From an uncultured Lachnospiraceae bacterium (GTDB lineage Bacteria > Bacillota > Clostridia > Lachnospirales > Lachnospiraceae), in NCBI GenBank assembly GCA_910588655.1, contig CAJUPJ010000033.1:1-40575 (forward strand): a stretch of DNA of 40,575 nucleotides, given 5' to 3'. A model generated the notes under the pieces. That model searched no databases, was not told the origin of the DNA, and worked only from the letters and a program-made list of their open reading frames with translations. Of the stretch, positions 23,082 through 31,075 are shown piece after piece; positions within the stretch are counted from its first letter, which is position 1, and every line of letters starts with the position of its first letter. The translations under genes and the position numbers were made by a program.

Positions 23082-24434
23082 GTGGCGTTAAAAAATCAGT
23101 ATTTAGTTGATTTACTGGAAACAGTAAAAAAGAGAAATGCAGGAGAACCAGAATTTATACAGGCTGTAACAGAGGTATTTGTATCTCTTGAACCAGTTGT
23201 CGAAAAAAGGCCTGACCTTGTAGAAGCAGGTGTTTTTGAGCGTATAGTTGAACCAGAGAGACAGATTATCTTCCGTGTGCCTTGGGTAGATGACAATGGC
23301 AAGACACAGGTAAACAGAGGTTTCCGTATACAGTTTAATTCTGCTATAGGTCCATATAAGGGAGGCTTGAGGCTTCACCCTTCAGTATATAGTGGTATTA
23401 TTAAATTCCTTGGCTTTGAACAGATTTTCAAAAACAGCCTTACAACACTTCCTATCGGTGGTGGTAAAGGTGGTTCTGACTTCGACCCTAAAGGAAAGAG
23501 CGATGGTGAGGTTATGCGCTTCTGCCAGAGCTTTATGACAGAGCTCTACAGGCATATCGGCCCAGATTGCGATGTACCTGCTGGTGATATTGGTACAGGT
23601 GCACGTGAAATTGGTTATATGTTCGGACAGTACAAGAGATTACGCAACGAATGGTCAGGTGTGCTTACAGGAAAAGGCCTTACATACGGCGGTTCACTCG
23701 CACGTACAGAGGCTACTGGTTTTGGTCTCTGCTATTTTACAGATGAAATGCTTAAGGCTAATGGCAAAAGTTTCAAAGACCAGGTTGTTGTTATTTCTGG
23801 TTCTGGAAATGTTGCTATCTACGCTACAAAGAAGGCAACTGAGCTTGGTGCTAAAGTAGTTGCTCTTTCAGATTCTAATGGATATATCTATGACCCTGAT
23901 GGAATTGACCTTCCTGTTGTACAGCAGATTAAGGAAGTTGAAAGAGGACGTATTAAAGAATATGTGGACAGGACTTCCCACAGCAATGCAACATATACAG
24001 AAGGCTGTTCTGGTATATGGACTATTAAATGTGATATTGCCCTTCCTTGTGCTACACAGAATGAAATTGATGCAGACAGTGCTAAAGCACTTGCAGCAAA
24101 CGGCTGCTATGCAGTAGCAGAAGGTGCTAATATGCCTTCTACTCCTGAAGCTATTGACATCTATTTTGAAAATAATATGCTTTATGGCCCTGCTAAAGCA
24201 GCTAATGCAGGTGGTGTTGCTACATCAGCACTTGAAATGAGCCAGAACTCAGAAAGACTTTCATGGACATTTGAAGAAGTCGACTCTAAGCTTCATGGTA
24301 TTATGGCACAGATTTTCAAATCATGTGATGAAGCTTCAAGAGAATTTGATATGCCTGGTAATTATATGGCTGGTGCAAATATCGCTGGTTTCTTAAAGGT
24401 AGCTGAGGCTATGAAAGCACAGGGCTGTGTATAA
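23082..24434 (+). CDS. gdhA: NADP-type glutamate dehydrogenase, hexameric
   Basis: A 450-aa enzyme that interconverts 2-oxoglutarate plus ammonia and glutamate. The substrate pocket has the motif GPYKGGLRLHPSV and the catalytic-lysine loop PIGGGKGGSDFDP (K129). The nucleotide-binding motif is SGSGNVAIYA. Length and sequence type are those of the 50-kDa hexameric GdhA class; NADP use is inferred from class. The start codon is GTG, with GGAGG 10 nt upstream. Codon use differs from its neighbours (more CTT/CTC and GGT), as expected for high expression. It is monocistronic with a strong terminator. Repeat copy B ends about 130 bp upstream of the start. Confidence 0.97.
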   Translation: MALKNQYLVDLLETVKKRNAGEPEFIQAVTEVFVSLEPVVEKRPDLVEAGVFERIVEPERQIIFRVPWVDDNGKTQVNRGFRIQFNSAIGPYKGGLRLHPSVYSGIIKFLGFEQIFKNSLTTLPIGGGKGGSDFDPKGKSDGEVMRFCQSFMTELYRHIGPDCDVPAGDIGTGAREIGYMFGQYKRLRNEWSGVLTGKGLTYGGSLARTEATGFGLCYFTDEMLKANGKSFKDQVVVISGSGNVAIYATKKATELGAKVVALSDSNGYIYDPDGIDLPVVQQIKEVERGRIKEYVDRTSHSNATYTEGCSGIWTIKCDIALPCATQNEIDADSAKALAANGCYAVAEGANMPSTPEAIDIYFENNMLYGPAKAANAGGVATSALEMSQNSERLSWTFEEVDSKLHGIMAQIFKSCDEASREFDMPGNYMAGANIAGFLKVAEAMKAQGCV

Positions 24435-24507
24435 TAAACCTTCGTTAAACAGCACTGGCAAGACAAATTAAATAACAGTGGCAGATATATATTTGCCTGG
24501 TAATATT

Positions 24508-24554
24508 AAAAATGCCATTTAACCCCCTTTAATAAGGTTAAATGGCATTTTTTT
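24508..24554 (+). terminator. Rho-independent terminator of gdhA
   Basis: A perfect 17-bp stem (AAAAATGCCATTTAACC with its complement), an 11-nt loop and a run of seven T on the plus strand. It also carries five T on the minus strand but lies just past the stop of the convergent gene at 24558, so it is probably bidirectional. Confidence 0.92.
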
Positions 24555-24557
24555 ACT

Positions 24558-25277
24558 TTATTTATTACTGCAGCATTTGAAATAATCGGATATTTTATCT
24601 GTAGAATTTTTAATAAAATCCATCATCCTGTTGTATGATATATACACAGGTTCTTCTATTCCAGTATGCTCTGTTTCAAAAAAGTATTGCAAAATCCAGT
24701 TGCGGCTGTCTGTAAGTTCATCTTCTGTTACCATTCCGCTTATTCCATATGGCTTTATTCCTGATAATGCACTGTATATTCTTTTAATTCCTGTATACCT
24801 GTTGACAATGCGGAAATCCACCATATCAACATCTTTACTGAAATATTTAAAAGTTTCCATATTATCTTCTGTAAGGCCTGTTACAGAAATATTTTTTAAA
24901 AATTCAGAACGTATCTGCACAACAAACATTTCATCTGCCAGCATATGCACCCAGTACCCAAGATAAAGGCTCCGTTCATTGTTAGTTTTAAAGCTGTTAA
25001 AACTGTTTTCCATAAATTTATTAAGCCTTTTATGGAAAAGCGCGAGATTTTCTTCTTTATGGAAATCACCATCAGGTATGCCATCCCTGAAATGTGTGTG
25101 CTTCTTCATTTCCCTTACATAGCCTTTGCGCGCCATAATTCCATCCGGGCATATATTTCCTGCTATAAAATAATCATACTCAACCCGGGTACTGCCGTAT
25201 GGTGTAATAATTTCTTTTCCTGTCCATTCCTGTGCCAGTATATCTGCTATCATAAGATGTACCATCGTACCTGCCAT
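24558..25277 (-). CDS. Zinc-dependent phospholipase C-like protein
   Basis: A 239-aa protein of the zinc-dependent phospholipase C (S1/P1-like) fold seen in many Clostridia as a cytoplasmic hypothetical. Metal-ligand candidates are His7 (MAGTMVHLMIADIL), the Asp in AGNICPDG, the THFRD motif, and the GYWVHMLADEMF motif, equivalent to GYxxHxxxD of the family. There is no signal peptide, so it is unlikely to be a secreted toxin. Three ATGs cluster at the start; 25277 is best because GGGAGG lies 7 nt upstream. Real substrate unknown. Confidence 0.8.
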   Translation of the reverse strand: MAGTMVHLMIADILAQEWTGKEIITPYGSTRVEYDYFIAGNICPDGIMARKGYVREMKKHTHFRDGIPDGDFHKEENLALFHKRLNKFMENSFNSFKTNNERSLYLGYWVHMLADEMFVVQIRSEFLKNISVTGLTEDNMETFKYFSKDVDMVDFRIVNRYTGIKRIYSALSGIKPYGISGMVTEDELTDSRNWILQYFFETEHTGIEEPVYISYNRMMDFIKNSTDKISDYFKCCSNK

Positions 25278-25318
25278 TTCCATGCCTCCCATATTTATTA
25301 CTTTAAACGAAAACTAAA

Positions 25319-25340
25319 GCCGGGAGAAAACCCTCCCGGC
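25319..25340 (-). terminator. Hairpin after the NlpC/P60 gene
   Basis: The perfect 8-bp stem GCCGGGAG/CTCCCGGC has a 6-nt loop. It is followed on the minus strand by TTTAGTTTTCGTTT. It lies 24 bp past the stop at 25364. Confidence 0.7.
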
Positions 25341-25363
25341 ATATGTTTATTATTACTATTATA

Positions 25364-26818
25364 TTAACCAATTATTCTTCTTGCACCACATGGCTGTCTG
25401 TAATACATATCTGAAATCTTAATTCCATCTATTTCATTACTTGCATGTACTATTGAACCACCGCCAATATACATACCAACATGCCCTACTGAACCACCAT
25501 TCTTATAGAATACTAAGTCCCCTGCCTGTAAATTTGATAAACTTACACTTGTGCCGTATGTTGACTGTGCACTTGAAGTCCTTGGTATACTATATCCAAA
25601 CTGTGCATATACACTCATTGTAAACCCTGAACAGTCTGTTCCATTTGTAAGGCTTGTTCCGCCATATACATATTTATTACCAACAAACTTCTGGGCATAT
25701 GCTGCTATCTGTGCTCCTGTACTGCTGCCATAATCTGAGCTGCTGCCTGATGATGAGCTTCCTGAAGAAGAACTGCTGCTGCTTGATGAACTATGGCTGC
25801 TGGAAGAACTATGGCTGCTGGAAGAACTGCTTCCTGATGAACTGCTTGAAGAAGATGAACTTCCTGATGATGAGCTGCTGCTTGATGATGAGCTTCCTGA
25901 TGAACTGCTTGAAGAAGAACTGTCTGATGAACTCTCACTAGCTGCTGCCCTCTCTGCTGCAAGCGCCCTGAGCCTTTCCTGCTCTGCTCTTTCTGCTGCT
26001 GCCTTTGCACGTGCCCTTGCACGTTCTTCCCTTATAGAGATAGCTTTCTTAAACCTTACCCTTACATCAACAAATTCCTTGGCAACGTATCCCCTGCCAT
26101 CATCTATTGAAATCCTTACCCAGTTGTCACCACATAACTTTTCTACATAGAACCTTTCCTCTTCAGGAATTTGTGTGACAATTGTTGACTTTGTGCTTGT
26201 CCTTGACCTTACATTAAGTGTAATTGTGCCTTCCTTAACTGTTATGTATTTAGTGCCATATTTGTCTGCAAGCTTCTCAGCCTCAGCACCTGTTGCAAGG
26301 AACTCTTTCTTAATATAACCTTTAAACCCGCCTGAATCTATCTGTACCCATCCGCCTTTGCATGTACGGAGTATCCTGGCTGCTGAACCCCTGTATAACT
26401 TTCCTATAACCTTTGAACCCCTTATACGCGGATGCCTGCGGATATTAACATAATTATCAGCTATTGAAATACCTGTTGTCTTCCAGCGTTCAGAAACCTT
26501 CTGTGTATTAGCTGTTTTCTTTTTTGCAGCACTTTTTGCCTTATTTGCTGCTGGTGCAGCTGTTGGCTCTGCTGTTGCTGCAGGTTCAGAAGATGCCTCT
26601 GGTGATACTGTGCTTGTATCACTTTCTGGAACAGACCTCTCAACAAAATTCGTAGAATAATACTTATCTAAAGACAATGAAATACCTGCTATTTCTGTTT
26701 CCTGGCAGACTGCTGTTGCACTAGCTGCTGGCGCAACTGGTATATTGCAGCACGCAAGTGATAATGTCATTGCAGTTCCAAATACAGCAGCACGTTTAAC
26801 CCAATGTGTCTTAACCAT
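25364..26818 (-). CDS. Secreted NlpC/P60 endopeptidase with two SH3b domains
   Basis: A 484-aa exported wall hydrolase. A signal peptide (residues 1-35, KRAAVFGTAMTLSLACC) is followed by a Ser/Pro/Ala-rich region, two bacterial SH3 domains (about 112-175 and 190-255; YVNIRRHPRIRGSKVIG and TLNVRSRTSTKSTIV), an Arg/Ala/Glu helix, a linker of about 75 residues almost all Ser with a few Gly and His, and a C-terminal NlpC/P60 domain with Cys396 (TDCSGF), His446 (GHVGMYIG) and His458. Such enzymes cut gamma-D-Glu-diaminopimelate peptide bonds. The ATG at 26830 lies in the ribosome site (ATGGAGG), so 26818 is used. A perfect consensus promoter lies 126 bp upstream. Confidence 0.93.
   Translation of the reverse strand: MVKTHWVKRAAVFGTAMTLSLACCNIPVAPAASATAVCQETEIAGISLSLDKYYSTNFVERSVPESDTSTVSPEASSEPAATAEPTAAPAANKAKSAAKKKTANTQKVSERWKTTGISIADNYVNIRRHPRIRGSKVIGKLYRGSAARILRTCKGGWVQIDSGGFKGYIKKEFLATGAEAEKLADKYGTKYITVKEGTITLNVRSRTSTKSTIVTQIPEEERFYVEKLCGDNWVRISIDDGRGYVAKEFVDVRVRFKKAISIREERARARAKAAAERAEQERLRALAAERAAASESSSDSSSSSSSSGSSSSSSSSSSGSSSSSSSSSGSSSSSSHSSSSSHSSSSSSSSSSGSSSSGSSSDYGSSTGAQIAAYAQKFVGNKYVYGGTSLTNGTDCSGFTMSVYAQFGYSIPRTSSAQSTYGTSVSLSNLQAGDLVFYKNGGSVGHVGMYIGGGSIVHASNEIDGIKISDMYYRQPCGARRIIG
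25730..25944 (-). repeat. Low-complexity serine-codon repeat in the NlpC/P60 gene
   Basis: Near-tandem repeats of serine codons (TCA, AGC, AGT, TCC on the coding strand) encode the poly-Ser linker. Repeats of 12-18 bp such as those around GATGAACTGCTTGAAGAA recur several times, so length change by slippage or recombination is likely. Confidence 0.75.
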
Positions 26819-26943
26819 AATTACCTCCAATTAGTTTCTTCCTATAATCAATTTAATATAAATTTACTGTACTTTCTTCACTAAACATAAATGTTGTCAA
26901 ATAAATAGAATAATTATTACAAATCTATTACATTGCAAAAACA

Positions 26944-26972
26944 ATTATAGCAACGCCAGTATTATTTGTCAA
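26944..26972 (-). promoter_or_regulatory. Perfect sigma-A consensus promoter for the NlpC/P60 gene
   Basis: On the minus strand TTGACA (26967-26972), a 17-bp spacer and TATAAT (26944-26949) match the consensus fully. The start would be near 26937, leaving a leader of nearly 120 nt before the ATG at 26818. The rest of the gap to 27170 is A+T-rich and holds no gene I can support. Confidence 0.85.
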
Positions 26973-27170
26973 CACCTCTTTTAACATAAATTTAACAAAA
27001 AATCTCCTGTTTTAGCGCATTTTTTTGGAAATATGGCATATAGTGCCTAAAAGGCAGGTAAATTGTTAAACATCTTTCTACATGTATAGAATATTCTACT
27101 ATTATAGAGAATTAAAAATAATTATGCTGGTCTGCGTAGAAAATATATACAAAAACCACACCAGATACTA

Positions 27171-27548
27171 TTATTTTACAGCTATTGCCTCAACTTCAAG
27201 CAGGACATCTTTTGGAAGCCTTGCCACCTCAACACATGACCTTGCAGGATAAGGCTGTGGGAAATACTTAGCATAAACCCCGTTTACAGCAGCGAAATCT
27301 TCCATATCTTTTAAAAATACAACCGTCTTAATTATATTTTCCATAGCAGCCCCTGATGCTTCAATTAAATTCTTAAGATTTGAAAAGACCTGCTCCGCCT
27401 GGTCTGCAGCTGTACTGCCTGTGGTTTCACCAGTTGCAGGGTCAACAGGAATTACACCTGAAGTATAAACCATGCCATTTACTTCAACTGCCTGTGAATA
27501 TGGGCCAATAGCTGCTGGTGCTTTATCTGTTTTAATTATATTCTTCAT
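27171..27548 (-). CDS. ridA: RidA family enamine/imine deaminase
   Basis: A 125-aa RidA (YjgF/YER057c/UK114) protein. It hydrolyses reactive 2-aminoacrylate and related enamines released by PLP enzymes such as threonine dehydratase. The family signature is complete: APAAIGPYSQAVEVNGMVYTSG, the AEQVFSNLKNLIEASGA helix, and the C-terminal PARSCVEVARLPKDVLLEVEAIA with the carboxylate-binding Arg. The start at 27548 has GAAAGGAAAG upstream; the frame runs on 20 codons upstream without support. It stands alone. Confidence 0.95.
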   Translation of the reverse strand: MKNIIKTDKAPAAIGPYSQAVEVNGMVYTSGVIPVDPATGETTGSTAADQAEQVFSNLKNLIEASGAAMENIIKTVVFLKDMEDFAAVNGVYAKYFPQPYPARSCVEVARLPKDVLLEVEAIAVK

Positions 27549-27705
27549 AAATTTTCTTTCCTTTCTATAATTACTATTAATATTATTATAACTGTAAACC
27601 GCCATCAAATTTCATTATAACATATTTTTATAAGAAATCTACCACTTATTTCTAATCCAGCATATATGTTTTATAAATATTTCCACCTGTATGGCTGCAA
27701 TATTA

Positions 27706-28485
27706 TTACTTTTTTGCAATAGTCCCCACAACAAAAGGCGGTTTATAGTTATCACCAATACATGCAGCCACTATCATTTTTCTTTCTTCATTATAGCCAC
27801 ATGTTACTTCACCCCAGGAAAGCACCTGTGGTTTTAATGCAGACAAATCTACTCCAATTTCTCCAGCTGTCTCCTCTATTTCATCAGATTCATATATATT
27901 ATAATCCCAGCCATCTTTTGTTAATACTTCCCATGCCGTCCTGTATTGTTTACATAAGAGCGTATCACATAATATAAGCATAAAATATTCTGATAATGTA
28001 TTACACAAAAGCTTCCAGTCTGTCATCTCATCATCTTCATTAAGATAATAAACCGGAGGGTCTTCTTTATCTAAATCATCTATACATATGCCATAGTTAA
28101 CAACACCTGCACCATAGTCACTGCCTATCTCCAGGTAATTTTTAACATGTTCTTTCCACTCTTCCCTTGGTATTTCCGCCATAGATTGTGAAAACTGGTA
28201 ATATTCATCATCAGCGCCTTCTTCCGGGTTGTCCTTATATTCCTCCTTAAATTCCTCAATCTGTTCTTCTATTACCTCATATAAAGTGTAAAACTTATCT
28301 GTCCATATATCTGCTGTTGATAAAAGCGGGCATCCATATGCTTGTTTATAAAAATCACGCAAGACTGCTGGAAGCTTTATATTATATTCTTCTTCAATCC
28401 CATCAAGAAACTTTCCGCTTTCCGGGTTAGCATAACCAAGTATTTTAAGAACCTGGCACGCTGTAATATTATAATTTACTGGCAT
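27706..28485 (-). CDS. SMI1/KNR4-superfamily-like protein
   Basis: A 259-aa acidic soluble protein. The N-terminal segment YNIKLPAVLRDFYKQAYGCPLL is the typical helix-loop of SMI1/KNR4 (SUKH) proteins. The middle holds a Glu/Asp-rich stretch, then GICIDDLDKEDPPVYYL, a strand pattern usual in that fold. SUKH proteins often act as immunity proteins against contact-dependent toxins, but no toxin gene is nearby and many members have other roles. GGAGGAG precedes the ATG at 28485. It is monocistronic. Confidence 0.7.
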   Translation of the reverse strand: MPVNYNITACQVLKILGYANPESGKFLDGIEEEYNIKLPAVLRDFYKQAYGCPLLSTADIWTDKFYTLYEVIEEQIEEFKEEYKDNPEEGADDEYYQFSQSMAEIPREEWKEHVKNYLEIGSDYGAGVVNYGICIDDLDKEDPPVYYLNEDDEMTDWKLLCNTLSEYFMLILCDTLLCKQYRTAWEVLTKDGWDYNIYESDEIEETAGEIGVDLSALKPQVLSWGEVTCGYNEERKMIVAACIGDNYKPPFVVGTIAKK

Positions 28486-28694
28486 ATTATCTCCTCCATC
28501 CTCATATAAACCTTGTATAAAGCTGCTGGCTGTTTTTATAACTGGTATTTATTTCCTAATTTAAAATCCATTATATAACACTGGTTTAAAGCATACAAGT
28601 TTAAATTCCCAAAGGATGTGCATATATAATGGCAAAAGAAACGTAACATGGATTTTTTTTATGAATATAATACTTAAAAAAGGATTTAAATATT

Positions 28695-29174
28695 ATGAAA
28701 GACCTTTTAAAGAGTAACCCAGAGCCCTGCGCATATTCCGTTATTACTGGCAATAAAGACAACCGCAGGCTGAATGGCACAGTATATTTTTACAATACAC
28801 CTTTCGGCGGGACTTTAGTTGAAGCTGAAGTTGACGGGCTGCCTGTAAACCCCGATAACCCAGTTGCTTTTTATGGCATGCATATACACGAAAACGGGGA
28901 CTGTACCCTTCCGTTTGACAAAACAGGAGAACACTACAACCCATCTTCCGCCCCACACCCTGAACATGCTGGTGACCTTCCGCCACTGTTAGGAAACTAC
29001 GGCTATGCTTATACAGTTTTTTATACTGACCGTTTCAATATAGATGAAATTACAGGACGTTCTATTATTATACACAGCAGCCCGGATGATTTTACAAGCC
29101 AGCCATCTGGCAATTCAGGAACTAAAATTGGATGTGGCGTTATAAAGAAAACAGATAATTGTAGTTCTTGTTAA
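28695..29174 (+). CDS. Cu/Zn superoxide dismutase family protein, cytoplasmic
   Basis: A 159-aa Cu/Zn-SOD homologue with all metal ligands in place: Cu site His63, His65 (GMHIHENGDC), His80 and His127; Zn site His80, His88, His91 and Asp94 (HPEHAGDLP). Cys70 and Cys147 match the conserved disulfide. The active-site Arg that guides superoxide is replaced by Lys144 (GNSGTKIGCGVI). No signal peptide or lipobox is present, unlike most bacterial SodC, so it should be cytoplasmic. The C-terminus ends in a Cys pair (NCSSC). AAAAGGA lies 11 nt before the ATG. It is a lone plus-strand gene. Confidence 0.85.
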   Translation: MKDLLKSNPEPCAYSVITGNKDNRRLNGTVYFYNTPFGGTLVEAEVDGLPVNPDNPVAFYGMHIHENGDCTLPFDKTGEHYNPSSAPHPEHAGDLPPLLGNYGYAYTVFYTDRFNIDEITGRSIIIHSSPDDFTSQPSGNSGTKIGCGVIKKTDNCSSC

Positions 29175-29244
29175 ATATTTATAAAATACTTGTTATAGAT
29201 ATTTAGTGTAAAAAATATCCGGCTTTAACAGAATATCTGGTTTT

Positions 29245-29306
29245 AACAGGAATAAAACAAAATTACTGCACAGAAATATATTACGCATATTTTGTTTTAT
29301 CCTGTT
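29245..29306. terminator. Bidirectional hairpin between convergent genes
   Basis: A stem of about 18 bp (AACAGGAATAAAACAAAAT with its complement, one bulge) lies between the stops at 29174 and 29354. A tandem 18-bp direct repeat (29214-29231 and 29232-29249, 16 of 18 identical) overlaps its left arm. Confidence 0.55.
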
Positions 29307-29353
29307 ATTAGAAATATTTATTAATGTAAATTTTCCACCTGGTATTATATATT

Positions 29354-30757
29354 TTAATTACTATACTGCGGATTTTTTAATTCCAGCGATACCATAATAA
29401 TTGATGCCACACCTGCCATACAGTCTGCCACAGGCCCTGCATACATTATCCCGTCAATACCCATTACAAGCGGAAGTAAAATAATTAGCGGGAGCAGGAA
29501 TATAATCTGTCTTGTAAGTGAAAGGAATATCCCCCTTTTTGGTTTTCCTATTGAAGTAAAAAAATTTGATGATATTGGCTGCATAAAATTTATAAAAGTG
29601 AAAAACAAAAATATCCTGAAATAATTAGTAGCAAACTGGAAATATTCTTCACTTCCATCACCAAATACTGCTATTATATTTCTTGGAAATACCTGGAACA
29701 TTATAAATGCAGCCACAGATAAAATGCTCCCATAAAATACTGCCCTTAAATAGACTTTTTTAACCCTGGAATATTTTCTTGCGCCATAATTAAAACTGGC
29801 AATAGGCTGCAGTCCTTGTGAAATACCTATTAAAAATGAAAAAAACACCTGGTTTACTTTAGTTATAATTCCCACACATGCTATAGGTACTGCCTCACCA
29901 TACACTGATAATGAACCATAATATTTTAATGATTTATTCATTACAATCTGGACAACCATCATTGCAACCTGGTTACTAAATGGTGATGCACCAAGCGATA
30001 AAATTTTAGCGATATATTTTCCTTGTGGTTTCAAATGCTTTAATTCTAACTTTACAGTTTTATAATGTAAAATATAAATAACAGCTATTAATGCAGAAAC
30101 CACTTGTCCAATTATAGTTGCAAGTGCTGCACCCGCCATCCCCATTTTAAATCCAAATACAAATACTGCATCAAGTATTGTATTAATAACTGCCCCTGCC
30201 ATATTACAGACCATAGTCATCGCAGGGCTTCCGTCTGCCCTTATAAGGTGTCCGCCACCTGTTGCAAATATAAGAAACGGAAAACCAATAGATGTAATCC
30301 TTGTATATGTTACCGCATAACCTATTACATCAGAAGGAGAACCAAAGAATTTTAATAATGGTGTCATAAAAATTTGCGTAAATATACACAATAAAGTCCC
30401 CAGCCCGAAAAGCATAACAGCCGAATTTCCAATATAATATGCTGCTGTTTTTTTGTCACCTGCACCCATTGAAAGGTTAAATGCTGATGCCCCACCTATT
30501 CCAAAAAGCAGTGCTATTGCAATACATGTAATAGAAAGCGGAAATGCTATATTAGTAGCAGCATTTCCAAGGTTTCCAACGCTTCTTCCTATAAAAAACT
30601 GGTCAACAATATTATAAAGTGCACTTACAAGCATTGCAATAATACTTGGCACAGCAAACTTTACTAAAAGTTTATTAACAGGCTGCACGCCTAATGGGTT
30701 ATCTGTATTGTTTTCTATATTTTTCTTTTTATCAATATGTTGCACTTTAATCCTCAT
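29354..30757 (-). CDS. MATE family efflux transporter
   Basis: A 467-aa protein with about 12 hydrophobic segments and typical MATE sequences: NKLLVKFAVPSIIAMLVSAL, YNIVDQFFIGRSVGNLGNAA, GISQGLQPIASFNYGARKY, and the half-repeat IGQVVSALIAV. It belongs to the group of Na+- or H+-driven multidrug exporters of Firmicutes (MepA/DinF-like). The start is uncertain; 30757 gives a normal N-terminus but has only a weak ribosome site, and the frame extends 20 codons upstream. The AraC-type gene lies upstream on the same strand beyond a terminator and may regulate it (inference). Confidence 0.92.
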   Translation of the reverse strand: MRIKVQHIDKKKNIENNTDNPLGVQPVNKLLVKFAVPSIIAMLVSALYNIVDQFFIGRSVGNLGNAATNIAFPLSITCIAIALLFGIGGASAFNLSMGAGDKKTAAYYIGNSAVMLFGLGTLLCIFTQIFMTPLLKFFGSPSDVIGYAVTYTRITSIGFPFLIFATGGGHLIRADGSPAMTMVCNMAGAVINTILDAVFVFGFKMGMAGAALATIIGQVVSALIAVIYILHYKTVKLELKHLKPQGKYIAKILSLGASPFSNQVAMMVVQIVMNKSLKYYGSLSVYGEAVPIACVGIITKVNQVFFSFLIGISQGLQPIASFNYGARKYSRVKKVYLRAVFYGSILSVAAFIMFQVFPRNIIAVFGDGSEEYFQFATNYFRIFLFFTFINFMQPISSNFFTSIGKPKRGIFLSLTRQIIFLLPLIILLPLVMGIDGIMYAGPVADCMAGVASIIMVSLELKNPQYSN

Positions 30758-31004
30758 TTCTGTGCTGCATACAATTCCATATATAATATTATATCCTGTT
30801 TGAGCCAGGCAGCACACAGACCCAAAAACCAGATATCTTTACTGCAACTGTAAGAAAAAAGCTTCCAGCAGCCTGGAATATTATCTATAATTATAATTAA
30901 AGTATACAGATTTTTCAAATAAATTTCAAATATTTTCTAAAACACAAACCAGAAAACATGCCATATGTATTTATAAGTTTTGCCATTCGGCAATAAATAA
31001 AAAC

Positions 31005-31046
31005 AGCAGTGTATATATCCGTTGCCAGGATATTATACACTACTGC
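31005..31046 (-). terminator. Rho-independent terminator of the AraC-type gene
   Basis: An imperfect stem of about 15 bp (GCAGTAGTGTATAATATCC with GGATATATACACTGC) is followed on the minus strand by TGTTTTTATTT, 30 bp past the stop. The remaining gap to the MATE start (30758-31004) holds no gene. Confidence 0.7.
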
Positions 31047-31075
31047 ATAAATCTTATAAAATTATATAGAAGTTG

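Noticed and set aside
24558..25277. Secreted phospholipase C toxin
   Set aside because: No signal peptide and no C-terminal membrane-binding domain; it is only the cytoplasmic family relative.
25730..25944. Repeat array that might be taken for CRISPR
   Set aside because: It is in frame inside a gene, has no unique spacers, and codes for a Ser-rich linker.
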